A program made the position numbers and the translations under genes. A stretch of DNA of 64,000 bases from Mesorhizobium sp. L-8-3. Its GTDB lineage: Bacteria; Pseudomonadota; Alphaproteobacteria; Rhizobiales; Rhizobiaceae. This document shows, piece by piece, positions 20,437 through 29,809 of the stretch. The stretch is taken from NCBI RefSeq assembly GCF_016756615.1, contig NZ_AP023262.1:7193501-7257500 (forward strand), in the 5' to 3' direction. Positions within the stretch are counted from its first letter, which is position 1; each line of letters begins with the position of its first letter. Below the pieces are notes generated by a model. It did not search any database and was not told the DNA's origin. It worked only from the letters and a program-made list of their open reading frames with translations.

Positions 20437-21177
20437 TCAAGCGGCAGCGGAGATGATGGATCTGCGCATGGATTCGCCGTTGAGTTCGAGCCGGTGAGCG
20501 TTGTGAACGAGGCGGTCGAGGATGGCATCGGCGTAGGTCGGATCTCCGATCAGATCGAACCAGCGGGCCACCGGGAGTTGGCTGGTCACCAGCGTTGAGC
20601 GACGCCCGTACCGGTCTTCGAGGATTTCGAGCAGGTGGTGACGGGCATTGCCGTCGAGCGGTTCGAGGCCCCAATCGTCGAGGATAAGGAGATCGACCCT
20701 GGCCAGGCTTTTCATGCGCGCGGCGATGCGGCCGTCGCCCTTGGCCAGGGACAGGTCATCGATGAGCCGCGGCAGTCGGGTGTAGAGGACCGAACGGTTG
20801 TCACGGCAGGCCTTGTGACCGATGGCGCAGGCCAACCAGCTCTTCCCGACCCCGGCCGGCCCGACGATGGCCAAGCTCTCATGGGCGCCGATCCAGTCGC
20901 CCTTGAGCAGCTTGTCGAACAGCCGGCGATCGAGACCGCGCGCAGCACGGTAATCGACATCCTCGGGCACGGCATGGTGGCGTAGCCGCGCATGACGAAG
21001 GCGGAGCGCAAGGCGCCGGTCATTACGGTATGTCGCCTCGTGATCGAGCAGCAGGGCAAGCCATTCGGCGTGGCTGAGGTTGTCGGCATCGCTGTTGCTT
21101 TCCAATTCGATGAACGCATGGGCCATGCCGGCCAGGCCGAGTTGCCCCAGCAGTTCGAGTGTCGGATGTTTGAGCAT
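20437..21177 (-). CDS. istB: IstB helper ATPase of IS21-B
   Basis: A 246-residue AAA+ ATPase of a different IstB branch from the one at 19046. N-terminus MLKHPTLELLGQLGLAGMAH, Walker A GPAGVGKSW, Walker B VDLLILDDWGLEPL, then HHLLEILEDRYGRRSTLVTS and the arginine-finger region DRLVHNAHRLELNGESMRR. Length is normal. It begins 11 bases after the istA stop, so it was the second gene of an istAB operon. Its own sequence is intact although istA is not. Confidence 0.9.
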   Translation of the reverse strand: MLKHPTLELLGQLGLAGMAHAFIELESNSDADNLSHAEWLALLLDHEATYRNDRRLALRLRHARLRHHAVPEDVDYRAARGLDRRLFDKLLKGDWIGAHESLAIVGPAGVGKSWLACAIGHKACRDNRSVLYTRLPRLIDDLSLAKGDGRIAARMKSLARVDLLILDDWGLEPLDGNARHHLLEILEDRYGRRSTLVTSQLPVARWFDLIGDPTYADAILDRLVHNAHRLELNGESMRRSIISAAA

Positions 21178-22166
21178 TGTAGTCCTTTCAGTTGTAATAT
21201 CCGGAGCCCCGGATGTTGGTGTGGAAGATCGGCGTGTGGTCCGAGGCTTCGCGCGCCGGAATCTTGTCGAGCCCCTTCTCGAGGATCGATTTGACCGAGG
21301 GATAGTTGCGCGCCTGGATCTCCAGCGCGCGCCGCGCGGCCGCTTCCAGGCGTTCGGCGCCGAAGCGCTTCGCTAGCCCGATGATGCCGAGGCATGAACG
21401 GTAACCCTGCTCGGGATGCGGCCGATCCTCGATGATCTTTTCAACCAGCAACGACAGCATCGGCCCGATCCGCGCCGCTTCCTCCCGGATCTTCACGGGC
21501 GTCCATTCACGGTAGCGCCGATGGCTCGAGGGCATATGTTCGGGGATCGTCGTATGCCGCCCGTTACCGCTGCCACGCATGTGCGCGGCGATGCGTTCGC
21601 CATCGAGGAAGATTTCGACGGTGCGTGTGGTAATTCGAGCCTCGACCTCGCGGCGGGCGAAGCGCCAGGGCACCGAGTAATGGTGGTGCTCAATCGCGAT
21701 GTGATAATCGAGTCCGACTCGGCAACGCTTCCACTCAGCGTGGACCCACCGTTCTGCCGGCAGCGGGTTGAGGTTCGGCGCGTCGATCTCCTCGAACAGC
21801 TGGCGCCGCGTTTTGCTGAACTGGCGAAGCACCCGTGTGTCGTTGAGATCGGTGATGCATTCGGCGACCGCCGCGTTCACCTCGGCCAGGCTGTAGAAGA
21901 TCCGGTTGCGCAAGCGGCCCAGGACCCAGCGTTCGACAATGCCGACACAGGCCTCGACTTTCGCCTTATCGCGTGGCTTCCTCGGTCTTGCCGGGAGCAC
22001 CGCCGTGCCGTAATGACGCGCCATGTCGGTGTAGCTGCGGTTGACCATCGGATCGAAGTGACACGCCTTAATCACCGCGACCTTCGCGTTGTCCGGGTTT
22101 TGTTCCCAGCCCGGTTATGTGGCCTACCGTCGGTAAGGTACTGACGTTAGACATTCCTGTGGGCTA

Positions 22167-23501
22167 ATGACGGCACATCTCTTTGCGGCAGCAACAGAAG
22201 CGCATCCTCCGGTTCCCTACTTTGGAATGGAGGTTGCCATGTTGGAACGCTTTTTCGTCAAGCCGCAGACTGTCGATGGGATAATGGGTTGCTGGCTCGG
22301 GTCGCAGATTGACCAATATGTCGCGGCGCTTTGTGAGCGGGGTTACGCGGTTCGCAGCATCTACCGACGGGTTCCGATCCTGACGAAGTTTGCAGCGTTC
22401 ACCGCGGCCCGCAATGTTGATCAGATCGAACAAGCCGAGGCGCTCATCGAGCCATTCATCGACGATTGGCTGTTCACTCATCGCGCCGATCGATCCGCTG
22501 ATGCGTGTCGACGCGATCGCAACTTCGTCGGGGGCATTGTGCGGCATTTCTTCAGCCAGGTCGTCTCGAAGTCGGATAACACCAGCCGTAGAACAGCTTG
22601 GCCGATCCCTTTCGCTACCCAGGTGCCGGGATTCTTTGATTACCTTCACGAAGAGCGGGGCCTGCGCCCGACCTCCATCCATCACTACCGGCACTATCTG
22701 CGCGGTTTCGAGCGATATCTCAGGGATGTTGGATGCGAGGTGACCACGCTTTCGTTGCCTGTGGTGACGGGGTTCGTCACGACACAGGCTCAGCACTTCG
22801 GGCCCAGATCAATGATCGGTCTTGCAAGCACATTGCGGGTTTTTCTCCGATATGTGCATCGAGAAGGTCTTCTCCAACGCGACATCAGCAAGCTGGTCGA
22901 GGTGCCCCAGCATTACAGGTTGGCCGACATTCCCCGATCGATCGGTTGGGATTCCGTCCAGAAGATGCTCGACCAGGTCGATCGCCGCACCGTCGTTGGG
23001 CGACGGGATTACGCCATGCTGTTGCTGATGATCACATATGGCCTGCGCGCCCGCGAGGTCGCGATGTTGACGCTCGACGACCTCGATTGGAAGCGCGACC
23101 GCCTGCATGTGCGCGAGCGCAAGGCCGAGCATAGCACGACCTATCCGCTGGCGCCCGTCGTCGGCGAGGCGATCGTGGATTATCTCAAGAACGGGCGACC
23201 CGAGGTGGCAAGCCGGCTGCTTTTCTGGCGACACCTGGCACCACGATCGCCGCTGACGCAGTCGGCAGTGTCGGCCACGGCCACCAGATATCTGCATAGA
23301 GCAGACATTCCCGTATCCCGCCCTGGTTCCCATACGCTCCGACATGCGTGCGTTCAGCGGCTGGTCGATAGTGGCTTTCCGCTCAAGACCATCGGCGATT
23401 ATGTCGGACATCGCGCAGCTTCGTCGACGATGATCTACGCCAAGGTCCAGGTGGACGGCTTGCGTGAAGTCGCTCTTGGCGACGGGGAGGATCTGCAATG
23501 A
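22167..23501 (+). CDS. RIT tyrosine recombinase A
   Basis: A 444-residue tyrosine site-specific recombinase, the longest of the trio. The N-terminal SAM-like core-binding domain occupies about residues 140-240 (RGLRPTSIHHYRHYLRGFER). The catalytic domain follows: first Arg in LMITYGLRAREVAMLTLDDL, Lys around RERKAEHSTTYPL, HTLRHACVQRLVDSGFPLKT (H-x-x-R), then the second His in DYVGHRAAS and the nucleophile Tyr in STMIYAKVQ. An extra 130-residue N-terminal extension distinguishes it from its two partners. The ATG at 22167 was used; in-frame ATGs at 22227 and 22239 are alternatives. It overlaps the next gene by four bases. Confidence 0.9.
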   Translation: MTAHLFAAATEAHPPVPYFGMEVAMLERFFVKPQTVDGIMGCWLGSQIDQYVAALCERGYAVRSIYRRVPILTKFAAFTAARNVDQIEQAEALIEPFIDDWLFTHRADRSADACRRDRNFVGGIVRHFFSQVVSKSDNTSRRTAWPIPFATQVPGFFDYLHEERGLRPTSIHHYRHYLRGFERYLRDVGCEVTTLSLPVVTGFVTTQAQHFGPRSMIGLASTLRVFLRYVHREGLLQRDISKLVEVPQHYRLADIPRSIGWDSVQKMLDQVDRRTVVGRRDYAMLLLMITYGLRAREVAMLTLDDLDWKRDRLHVRERKAEHSTTYPLAPVVGEAIVDYLKNGRPEVASRLLFWRHLAPRSPLTQSAVSATATRYLHRADIPVSRPGSHTLRHACVQRLVDSGFPLKTIGDYVGHRAASSTMIYAKVQVDGLREVALGDGEDLQ

Positions 23502-24487
23502 GCCCCCGTCTTCCCGAGCCTTCAAGTCCGATCGCGCCGCATATCATGGCCTTCGTCTGTCACAAGCGCGCCCTCAACCGGCGCTACGACGTCGAGAATA
23601 AGGCATTGCGGATGTTCGACGGCTATCTGAACGCGCAGGACATCAAGACCCTCGCGGAGATCACCCCGGCGCTCCTCGATGCCTTTTTCCTCAGTCGTCC
23701 GCGTCTGCGGCCACGAAGCTTCAACCAACTGGTAGGAATCGTCGGCCGGCTGTTCGAGTGGATGGTCGAACACGACGTTATCGATCGCTCCCCCGTCACG
23801 ATGAAGCCGCGCCGCCGAGGTAATCCAAGACCGCCCTGCATCCTGGATCTGCGGACTGCCCAACAACTCGTCGATCGCGCCGCCGAACTCGCGGATCGGA
23901 ACAACGCTCCGCTTCGCGGTCCCGCCTATGCCACCATCTTCAGCCTGCTGTTCGGGCTTGGTCTGCGCGTTGGCGAGGTTGCGCGCCTGCGCTGGCGGGA
24001 TGTCGATCGCAATCGTGACGTCCTCACCATCCGCGAGACGAAGTTTTCCAAGTCGAGGCTCATTCCCATGGGACCGCAACTGGCACAGCGACTCTATGCG
24101 TTCATGGCGTTGCGATCGCAGCACCTGGTTTCGGTTGCGGCCGACACACCGCTGTTTTCTTTCATGAAAGATCGGCCTGTGAACCCGGGCACGATCAGCA
24201 TCATCTTCCGCTCGCTGGCCGATCAGCTGGACATCGCGATCCCGCCAGGAGGAACGCCGGCTCACGTGCATGATCTACGGCACAGCTTTGCGGTCGGGCG
24301 ACTTCTGCGGTGGTATCGCAACGGTAGCAATCCCACCGACAAGCTGGTCAAGCTGTCGACCTTCATGGGGCACGTGGATCCGGCCTCCACCGCGGTTTAT
24401 CTCACCGTTACCGCCGATCTCCTGGAAGCCGCCGGTCAGCGCTTCGAACGCTTTGCAGCGCCGCTTTCGCGTGGAGGGCGGCCATGA
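23498..24487 (+). CDS. RIT tyrosine recombinase B
   Basis: A 329-residue tyrosine recombinase. Core-binding domain about residues 10-110 (VCHKRALNRRYDVENKALRM). Catalytic residues: Arg in LFGLGLRVGEVARLRWRDVD, Lys in ETKFSKSRLIPMG, H-x-x-R in VHDLRHSFAVGRLLRWY, His in FMGHVDPAS and Tyr in STAVYLTVT. An insertion (RNGSNPTDKLVKLS) between the H-x-x-R and second-His motifs is larger than in typical XerC-like enzymes. ATGA overlaps on both sides couple it to recombinases A and C, which suggests fixed stoichiometry of the three proteins in one synaptic complex. Confidence 0.9.
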   Translation: MSPRLPEPSSPIAPHIMAFVCHKRALNRRYDVENKALRMFDGYLNAQDIKTLAEITPALLDAFFLSRPRLRPRSFNQLVGIVGRLFEWMVEHDVIDRSPVTMKPRRRGNPRPPCILDLRTAQQLVDRAAELADRNNAPLRGPAYATIFSLLFGLGLRVGEVARLRWRDVDRNRDVLTIRETKFSKSRLIPMGPQLAQRLYAFMALRSQHLVSVAADTPLFSFMKDRPVNPGTISIIFRSLADQLDIAIPPGGTPAHVHDLRHSFAVGRLLRWYRNGSNPTDKLVKLSTFMGHVDPASTAVYLTVTADLLEAAGQRFERFAAPLSRGGRP

Positions 24488-25488
24488 GGACCGTCGGCAG
24501 TCTCGTCTATCAGTTCTTCGAACACCATCTCAAAGCCGAGAAGGGTCTGGCGTCCACCTCGATCCGGAGCTACCGCGACGGGATCCGGGTGTTCCTTCTC
24601 TTCCTGGCCAGGGAGAACCGACGCCCGATCAGCAAGCTCAGGCTGAGCGATCTCAGCGCCGACAATGTACGGGCCTTTCTCGCCCATCTTGAAGCTGAGC
24701 GCGGCAACAGCATCCGATCACGGAACCACCGGCTCGCAATGCTACACACCTTCTTCGCCTATGCCGGTGGCCAGGAACCGATGGTGCTGCCGGAGGCCGA
24801 ACGCGTCGCCGCCATCCCGAGGAAGCGCACGCAGCCGGCGGCCACCTATTATCTCGAGCGCGACGAGGTCGAACGGCTCTTCGACGGACTGCCGCGCGAC
24901 GGGAAGCTGGCCACCCGCGACAAGGCGCTGCTCATGTTCCTGTACAATACTGGCGCCCGCGCAACGGAAGTCATCGGACTGACCGTCGATCAGCTGGTTT
25001 TGACCTCCTCGCCGCGGGTGAACCTGCACGGCAAGGGTGATAAGTGGCGGACCTGCCCACTATGGCCAGAGACCGCCCGCCTGCTTGGCGAGATGCTGCG
25101 TGACCGACGCCAGCCAGCCACGCCAGCAACTCCGGTATTCCTCAGCAACGTCGGCAAGCCGCTGACGCGATTCGGCCTCTACAAGCTCGTCCGGCGTCAT
25201 GGTTCGGACATTCGCATCGGCAACGGACACAGGTCCATTTCTCCGCATGTTTGGAGACACACCACGGCCGTGCATCTGCTCGAATCCGGTGTCGACGTGA
25301 ACGTCATAAGAGGTTGGCTTGGCCACGTCAGCCTGGATACGACCAACCGATATGCCGAGATCAACATCAAGATGAAGCAGGAGGCGCTTGAGGCCTGTCA
25401 GGTGCCTTCGACTTCTTCGGTGGGACCTCCCCGAAAGCCAGTCTGGCAGAGCGAGCCAAAACTTCTCGAATGGCTCGCCGGCCTCTGA
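24484..25488 (+). CDS. RIT tyrosine recombinase C
   Basis: A 334-residue XerD-like tyrosine recombinase. N-terminal domain: VYQFFEHHLKAEKGLASTSI through FLAHLEAERGNSIRSRNHRL. Catalytic motifs: Arg in LYNTGARATEVIGLTVDQLV, Lys in LHGKGDKWRTCPL, H-x-x-R in SPHVWRHTTAVHLLESGVDV, His in GWLGHVSLD and Tyr in TTNRYAEIN. All five signature residues are present, as in the two partners, so the trio appears intact. It ends 52 bases before the right inverted repeat. Confidence 0.9.
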   Translation: MRTVGSLVYQFFEHHLKAEKGLASTSIRSYRDGIRVFLLFLARENRRPISKLRLSDLSADNVRAFLAHLEAERGNSIRSRNHRLAMLHTFFAYAGGQEPMVLPEAERVAAIPRKRTQPAATYYLERDEVERLFDGLPRDGKLATRDKALLMFLYNTGARATEVIGLTVDQLVLTSSPRVNLHGKGDKWRTCPLWPETARLLGEMLRDRRQPATPATPVFLSNVGKPLTRFGLYKLVRRHGSDIRIGNGHRSISPHVWRHTTAVHLLESGVDVNVIRGWLGHVSLDTTNRYAEINIKMKQEALEACQVPSTSSVGPPRKPVWQSEPKLLEWLAGL

Positions 25489-25567
25489 TCGTTATGTGCC
25501 TCGATGTCGTTGAGAACGCTTGGATCAACAGGCTGCGGGGCACATAACCGGGCTGGGAACAAAACCC

Positions 25568-25593
25568 CGATTACGTGCCCGGGCACGTAATCG
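25568..25593. repeat. Perfect 26-bp palindrome at the right RIT end
   Basis: The half-site CGATTACGTGCCC is followed by its exact complement with no gap. It sits between the right inverted repeat and the istA reading frame and has no counterpart at the left end, so the two ends of the element are unequal. It could be part of the recombinase binding site or belong to the original target. Confidence 0.8.
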
Positions 25594-27340
25594 TAGACCA
25601 GAAGATGGGCCACGCCGCCGAAGAAGGCGAAGGCGCCATTGTGCGCCTCGATCCAGTCCGCGAACTGCTCGGTCCACGTCGCGCAGCCAAATGACAAGCT
25701 CGATCCGCCGAGCACCGCCACAAACAGATGGGCATCGCGCACCTCACCGGTCCGGCGGTCGACCACAACCGGCACCGTGTCGCCGGCGTAATCGACAAAC
25801 ATCTTCTCACCGCCCGCGTGGCTCTGCCGCATCGTCAGAGGCAGGCGGCCTTCCCAGCGCCGGAACAGGTCACACCAACGGCTGTAGCGATAGCCATCCG
25901 GGTGGGCGGCGACATACTCTTCCCACAGAACCTGCAGCGTCACATGCTTGCGCTTCAGCTCACGTGCCACCGCCGACCAGTCCGGTTCCGGCTGTTTGCG
26001 CCGGCCGGGCTTCATCCCAGGTAAGCCGTAGAGGCAAGCTTCCAGGTCGGCATCGCTCATCTCGGCCGGGACCGGCCAGTTCAGCCCGGAGCGTGCAAAC
26101 CGCTTCAGCATATCCCGGACCGTCGTCGGCCCGACCCCGGCACGCTCGCCAGCCATCCGCGTCGATAGCCCCGCTTCCAAGCTCAGACGCAAAATCTCGC
26201 GCACGTGGCGCATCCTAACCCTCCTCGTCGGCATCCATTCCTCCGGTCGTTGCCCGACCGGAACATGCCCCAAGGATCAGGTTCTCCTAACTCCGAACTG
26301 CGCGCGATCGTGTCGGAATCCCGCGCGGGTAATTCTCGGAATGCTGCGCGCCATCACTTCGGAATGCCGCGCGCGATCAAATCGGAACGGTGCGCGCGAT
26401 GATCTCGGAATCCGCAATGAAGGCGCTCTTCCGCGAAGGCCTCGACGACGACGCGCTGCGTTGTGGCGTGCACGCGGGGATTGGCAACGACATCCAGCCA
26501 TTGCCGCAGTTGGGTGTTCAGATCATCAAGGTTGCGAAACGAGCGCGCCAGGAAGAAGTCTTCACGAATATAGCGGAATGGTCGCTCGACCTTTCCCTTC
26601 GTCTTGGCGCGATATGGTTTGCAGGCCTTCGGATGAAAGCCGAAATGGCGGCCGAGATCGAGCAGAGCGCGGTTATAAACAATGCCGCCCGTCTCGCCTT
26701 CGCCGATGACGGCAGTCTTCATTCGGTCGTAAAGGATCTCGCGCGGAACGCCGCCGATCGCATCGAACGCCGCGGCGTGGCATCGCAGCACCGTCGGCAG
26801 ATCCTGATGCATAGCAAAGCGCGCCCAGATGAGACGGCTATAGCCCAGCACCATAGAAAACAGCCAGACGATCCTGGGGGTTGCCGGCTCATCGGTGAAG
26901 ACGACATGGAATTGGGCGAAATCCACCTGGGCCTGTTCGCCGGGAGCTGTTTCGAACCGAACTTCAAAGCCGGGTTCTGAGGTCGGACGAACGTCTCTGA
27001 GAAAGTCCGTGACGGTAGTGTAGCCACCGGCATACCCACGATCCTTCAGCTCTCGCAGGAGCCGCCGACCGCTAAGGCCGGGATAGGCAGCAACCCGTTC
27101 ACGCAGATAGGCGGTGAATGGATCAATTACCGTCGCCCGCGGCTTCCTTGGTCCATAGGCAGGGGCCTCAAGGCCACGCTCGATGTATTTGCGGATTGTC
27201 TTTCGATCGACGCCGGTCTGCCTGGCGATCGCTGACACCGACATCCCTTGCCGATGCATATCCAAGATCATGACTATCTCCCCGAGTTTGATCACCGCCA
27301 TTCCCCTCTCGACCATCGAGAGCAGTATCGGTGATGACGC

Positions 27341-27380
27341 GCCGCCGGTCCTCCGGGGCGCGCCCCGGAAGACCGGCGGC
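27341..27380. repeat. 40-bp near-perfect palindrome upstream of istA in IS21-A
   Basis: Arms GCCGCCGGTCCTCCGGGGC and its complement match at 19 of 20 positions (one mismatch near the outer part of each arm). It lies between the IS21-A terminus and the istA start, where a strong hairpin could block read-through transcription or translation of the transposase. Confidence 0.75.
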
Positions 27381-28261
27381 AACGCTAAACTGAGGAAGAT
27401 TCAAACGGCACTTATGGGGAGTATTGATCCGGTATCGACACCCTGGAGTTCTTAAAGCGGGCCGGAATGTCGATCGTCGCGGTATAGGCCAGCGCCACCA
27501 CAGCACCGACACCGGGAATCGTCATCAGCCGGCGGCACGTCGCATCCTCGCGGGCGAGCAGCAGAACCTTGCGGTGCAGAGCGCTAAAGTGCTGGCGCAG
27601 CTTGTCGCGTGCGTCGAGTAGCGGCTCAAGGATCTCGGCCAGATCGGGCATACCTTCGGTGAGCTCGCGGACGCGGCGCTCGAATTTGACGGCGCCGACC
27701 ATGCCGACCTTGTGCCCGAAGTTGCGCAACAGCCCGCGGATGTCGTTCTCGATGGCAATCGCCTTTGCCTGCAGCAGCTTGCGCGCCGTCAGCAGGGCCC
27801 GGCGCTTCTGGCTCGTCAGCGTCTTGACATGCACCGGGCGAAACAGGTTGACCCGCATCATCTGGGCAATGCCCCGGGCGTCAATGCGGTCGGATTTGTT
27901 CGGCTGCGCGTTCAAGAATGCCTTGGTGTGACGCGTCTCGACACAGGTCACCGGCAATCCGGCTTCCGCCAGCCCGCTAAACAGCCATTGCGACAGCGGC
28001 CCGGCTTCAAGCCCAATCCGCACAAAGGTCCAGGCAGGATCCGTGAGCACCCGCGCAAGATCTTCGGGATGGCTCGGCACCTTCCCTTCACGGCAGATCG
28101 CGCCTGTTTCGTCGACGATGCAAACGGCGGTCTCTTTCACCGCGACGTCCAATCCGGCATAATGTTTCATGCTGCGCTTCCTCCTCTGATGCTTGTGGCT
28201 GCCCCACGCAGACCACGTTTACCATCAGCTCGAAGCGCAGCACCTTCATGGCATCAGTGCT

Positions 28262-29132
28262 GAAGGATGGGGCCCAAGCCGAATATCCCATCTGACCAGC
28301 TTCTCGCTGGCCGGCACCGGGTCGCCGGCCAGCACCCGCCGCTGGCTTTGTGTGATGATGCGTTCGATCAGCGGCCGATAGTGACGGACCTGGGCCCGCC
28401 ATAGTTCGATGAGCGGATCGCTCGCCACGGCCAATCGCTCGGTCGTTTGCTTCAAATATGCCAAGGTCCCGCAGGCGATCGCGATCAGCTCACGGTAGAG
28501 CGGTTCGGTCGACCACGCGTGAACTGGATCTTGCGAACGCGCTTCTTGGCCGCGCGGCGATGATCGCGCCATGCCAAGCTGGCATCGCCGACCAAGGCAT
28601 CGGCTTGCTTGAGCAGGCGCACCATGATCCGCACCGCGTCCCACAGCAGGCTGCTGTCGCTTGGCTCATGGATCGGTGCTGCGGTGACAGCGCTGTCCAG
28701 CCGCACGACACTCCCATCTTCGAGTTGCGTCTGCTGGGCGCTCGACAGCAGTGCCCGATTGATCTCTTCCCAGGTCCCAGGCCGGATCGCGCTGATTGTC
28801 TTTTGCAGCACCGACTTCTGCGGGCTTCATGACCACGGCAGCCGCGCAAAAGCCCGAAACGATGCGGAGTCCTCCAGATGGAAGGCCAGCTCCTGATAGC
28901 TCAGTTGGCGGTATTGCTTGAGGAGCGCGCAGCGCAATACCGCTTCGGCCGGCAGCCCTTGCCGTCCGGTGGCCTTGACGCCACGTCGACCCAGATCTCG
29001 CACCACCAGACCAAGCAGGTCGCGATGCTCATCCAGCCACCGCGACATCGCCTTCAACTCATGGCCGATCTCGTGCGTGGCGAAAAGATCGAATACACTG
29101 GCTTGGACGGTGCGTTCTTGGCGCATTGTCGG
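28262..29132 (-). pseudogene. ISNCY-type transposase, truncated and frameshifted
   Basis: Three frame segments on the minus strand: from 29132 MRQERTVQASVFDLFATHEI, with AEAVLRCALLKQYRQLSYQE and HLEDSASFRAFARLPWS; then from 28811 LQKTISAIRPGTWEEINRAL, SVVRLDSAVTAAPIHEPSDS, KKRVRKIQFTRGRP; then YRELIAIACGTLAYLKQTTE and HYRPLIERIITQSQRRVLAG, stopping after PASEKLV. Intact relatives continue for roughly another 150 residues containing the catalytic end of the protein. Two frameshifts and the truncation make it dead. It lies between IS110-A and the sarcosine oxidase operon. Confidence 0.75.
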
Positions 29133-29302
29133 CTCCGGCGGTAGCAGGCCGTTGGAATCAGTGGCATGAGACCAAAGTTTACCTGAAACCGCCGGGCTTT
29201 GCCCGCGCAAGCTACGATTCATGCAACAAAATCAAATGTTTGCTGTTTACGGATGGAAACTAGTCTAGGTGGCAGCCCACTTGGACCGCTTCGATGCGGT
29301 AG

Positions 29303-29809
29303 TCAGGTACCGGCCGCGGAAGCGTCGTCAATCCACTCCGTCAAGCTCTTGCTGAAGCTGCGCGGGACGAGAAGGTCGCATTCGGATGCGCTCCTGCGCA
29401 GCAGCAGGACCGGCACGCGATGGAGGCCGGTCTGGAGCGCCTGTCCCTCGCCCAGTGTCTCCCAATCCACCGCGACGCACCGCTCCAGCACATGTTTGAG
29501 GCCCCCGCCGGAAAGCCGCAGCCGTACCCTGCCCTCGCCGAGCGGGAGCGCACAGCCGAGTTCCGGATCGACATCGATAACGGGTGGTGGCCCGTCGCAA
29601 AGCAGCCAGAACCGGCGTGGCGCAACGCGGATCACGACCCAGTTGTCATGACGAACGGTCTCACCAACTTCGTTCGGCAGCGGTACGCCCAGCATTCGAT
29701 GCAGTTCCGCCTCGAATTGCGCCATCGCCCCATCCCAGCCCTCGAACTGGAGGATCGCGCAGTCATCCATCGCCATTTCGAACCCCGCCATGGTCAAACC
29801 ATCAGCCAT
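29303..29809 (-). CDS. soxG: Sarcosine oxidase gamma subunit
   Basis: A 168-residue small subunit of heterotetrameric sarcosine oxidase, which demethylates sarcosine to glycine and passes the methyl group to tetrahydrofolate. The SoxG fold is seen in CAILQFEGWDGAMAQFEAEL, PRRFWLLCDGPPPVI, and LSGGGLKHVLERCVAVDW, followed by HRVPVLLLRRSASECDLLVP and the C-terminal SFSKSLTEWIDDA. It overlaps the end of soxA by eight bases and is the last gene of soxBDAG. Length is slightly below the usual 180-200 residues. The enzyme is cytoplasmic. Confidence 0.88.
   Translation of the reverse strand: MADGLTMAGFEMAMDDCAILQFEGWDGAMAQFEAELHRMLGVPLPNEVGETVRHDNWVVIRVAPRRFWLLCDGPPPVIDVDPELGCALPLGEGRVRLRLSGGGLKHVLERCVAVDWETLGEGQALQTGLHRVPVLLLRRSASECDLLVPRSFSKSLTEWIDDASAAGT

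Larger units (their letters stand above)
22095..25567 (+). mobile_element. Recombinase-in-trio (RIT) element
   Basis: Three overlapping tyrosine recombinase genes are bounded by a perfect 27-bp inverted repeat (22095-22121 and 25541-25567; it begins GGGTTTTGTTCCCAGCCCGG and ends TTATGTG). RIT elements, as known from Cupriavidus, rhizobia and others, have this layout: ritA, ritB and ritC overlapping, no other cargo, inverted-repeat ends. An inner inverted repeat (GTTATGTGCC at 25491-25500, GGCACATAAC at 25539-25548) is present at the right end only, and a 26-bp palindrome follows the right end (25568-25593). The element splits istA of IS21-B. Confidence 0.88.
21188..26234 (-). pseudogene. istA: IstA transposase of IS21-B, split by the RIT element
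   Basis: 5' part 26234 to about 25594: MPTRRVRMRHVREILRLSLE, helix-turn-helix TRMAGERAGVGPTTVRDMLK, and the integrase core starting GEKMFVDYAGDTVPVV (first Asp), running to HLLVYD. 3' part about 22094-21188: DNAKVAVIKACHFDPMVNRS, ARPRKPRDKAKVEACVGIVE (Glu), C-terminal HYSVPWRFARREVEARIT. Intact relatives read VYDNAKVAV across the join, so the insertion falls exactly between VYD and NAK, at the second catalytic Asp. Reconstructed length is about 520 residues, normal for IstA. Confidence 0.88.
20317..26416 (-). mobile_element. IS21-family element B, nested in IS21-A and interrupted by the RIT element
   Basis: Both ends begin TGCGGATTCCGA reading inward, followed by repeated units with ATTCCGA and GCGCGCA (three at the left, five at the right), the multiple-terminal-repeat layout of IS21 elements. 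A 9-bp direct repeat ATGAAGGCG flanks it (20308-20316 and 26417-26425). IS21 duplications are usually 4-8 bp, so nine is at the edge. It carries istB intact and istA split by the recombinase trio. Confidence 0.9.
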
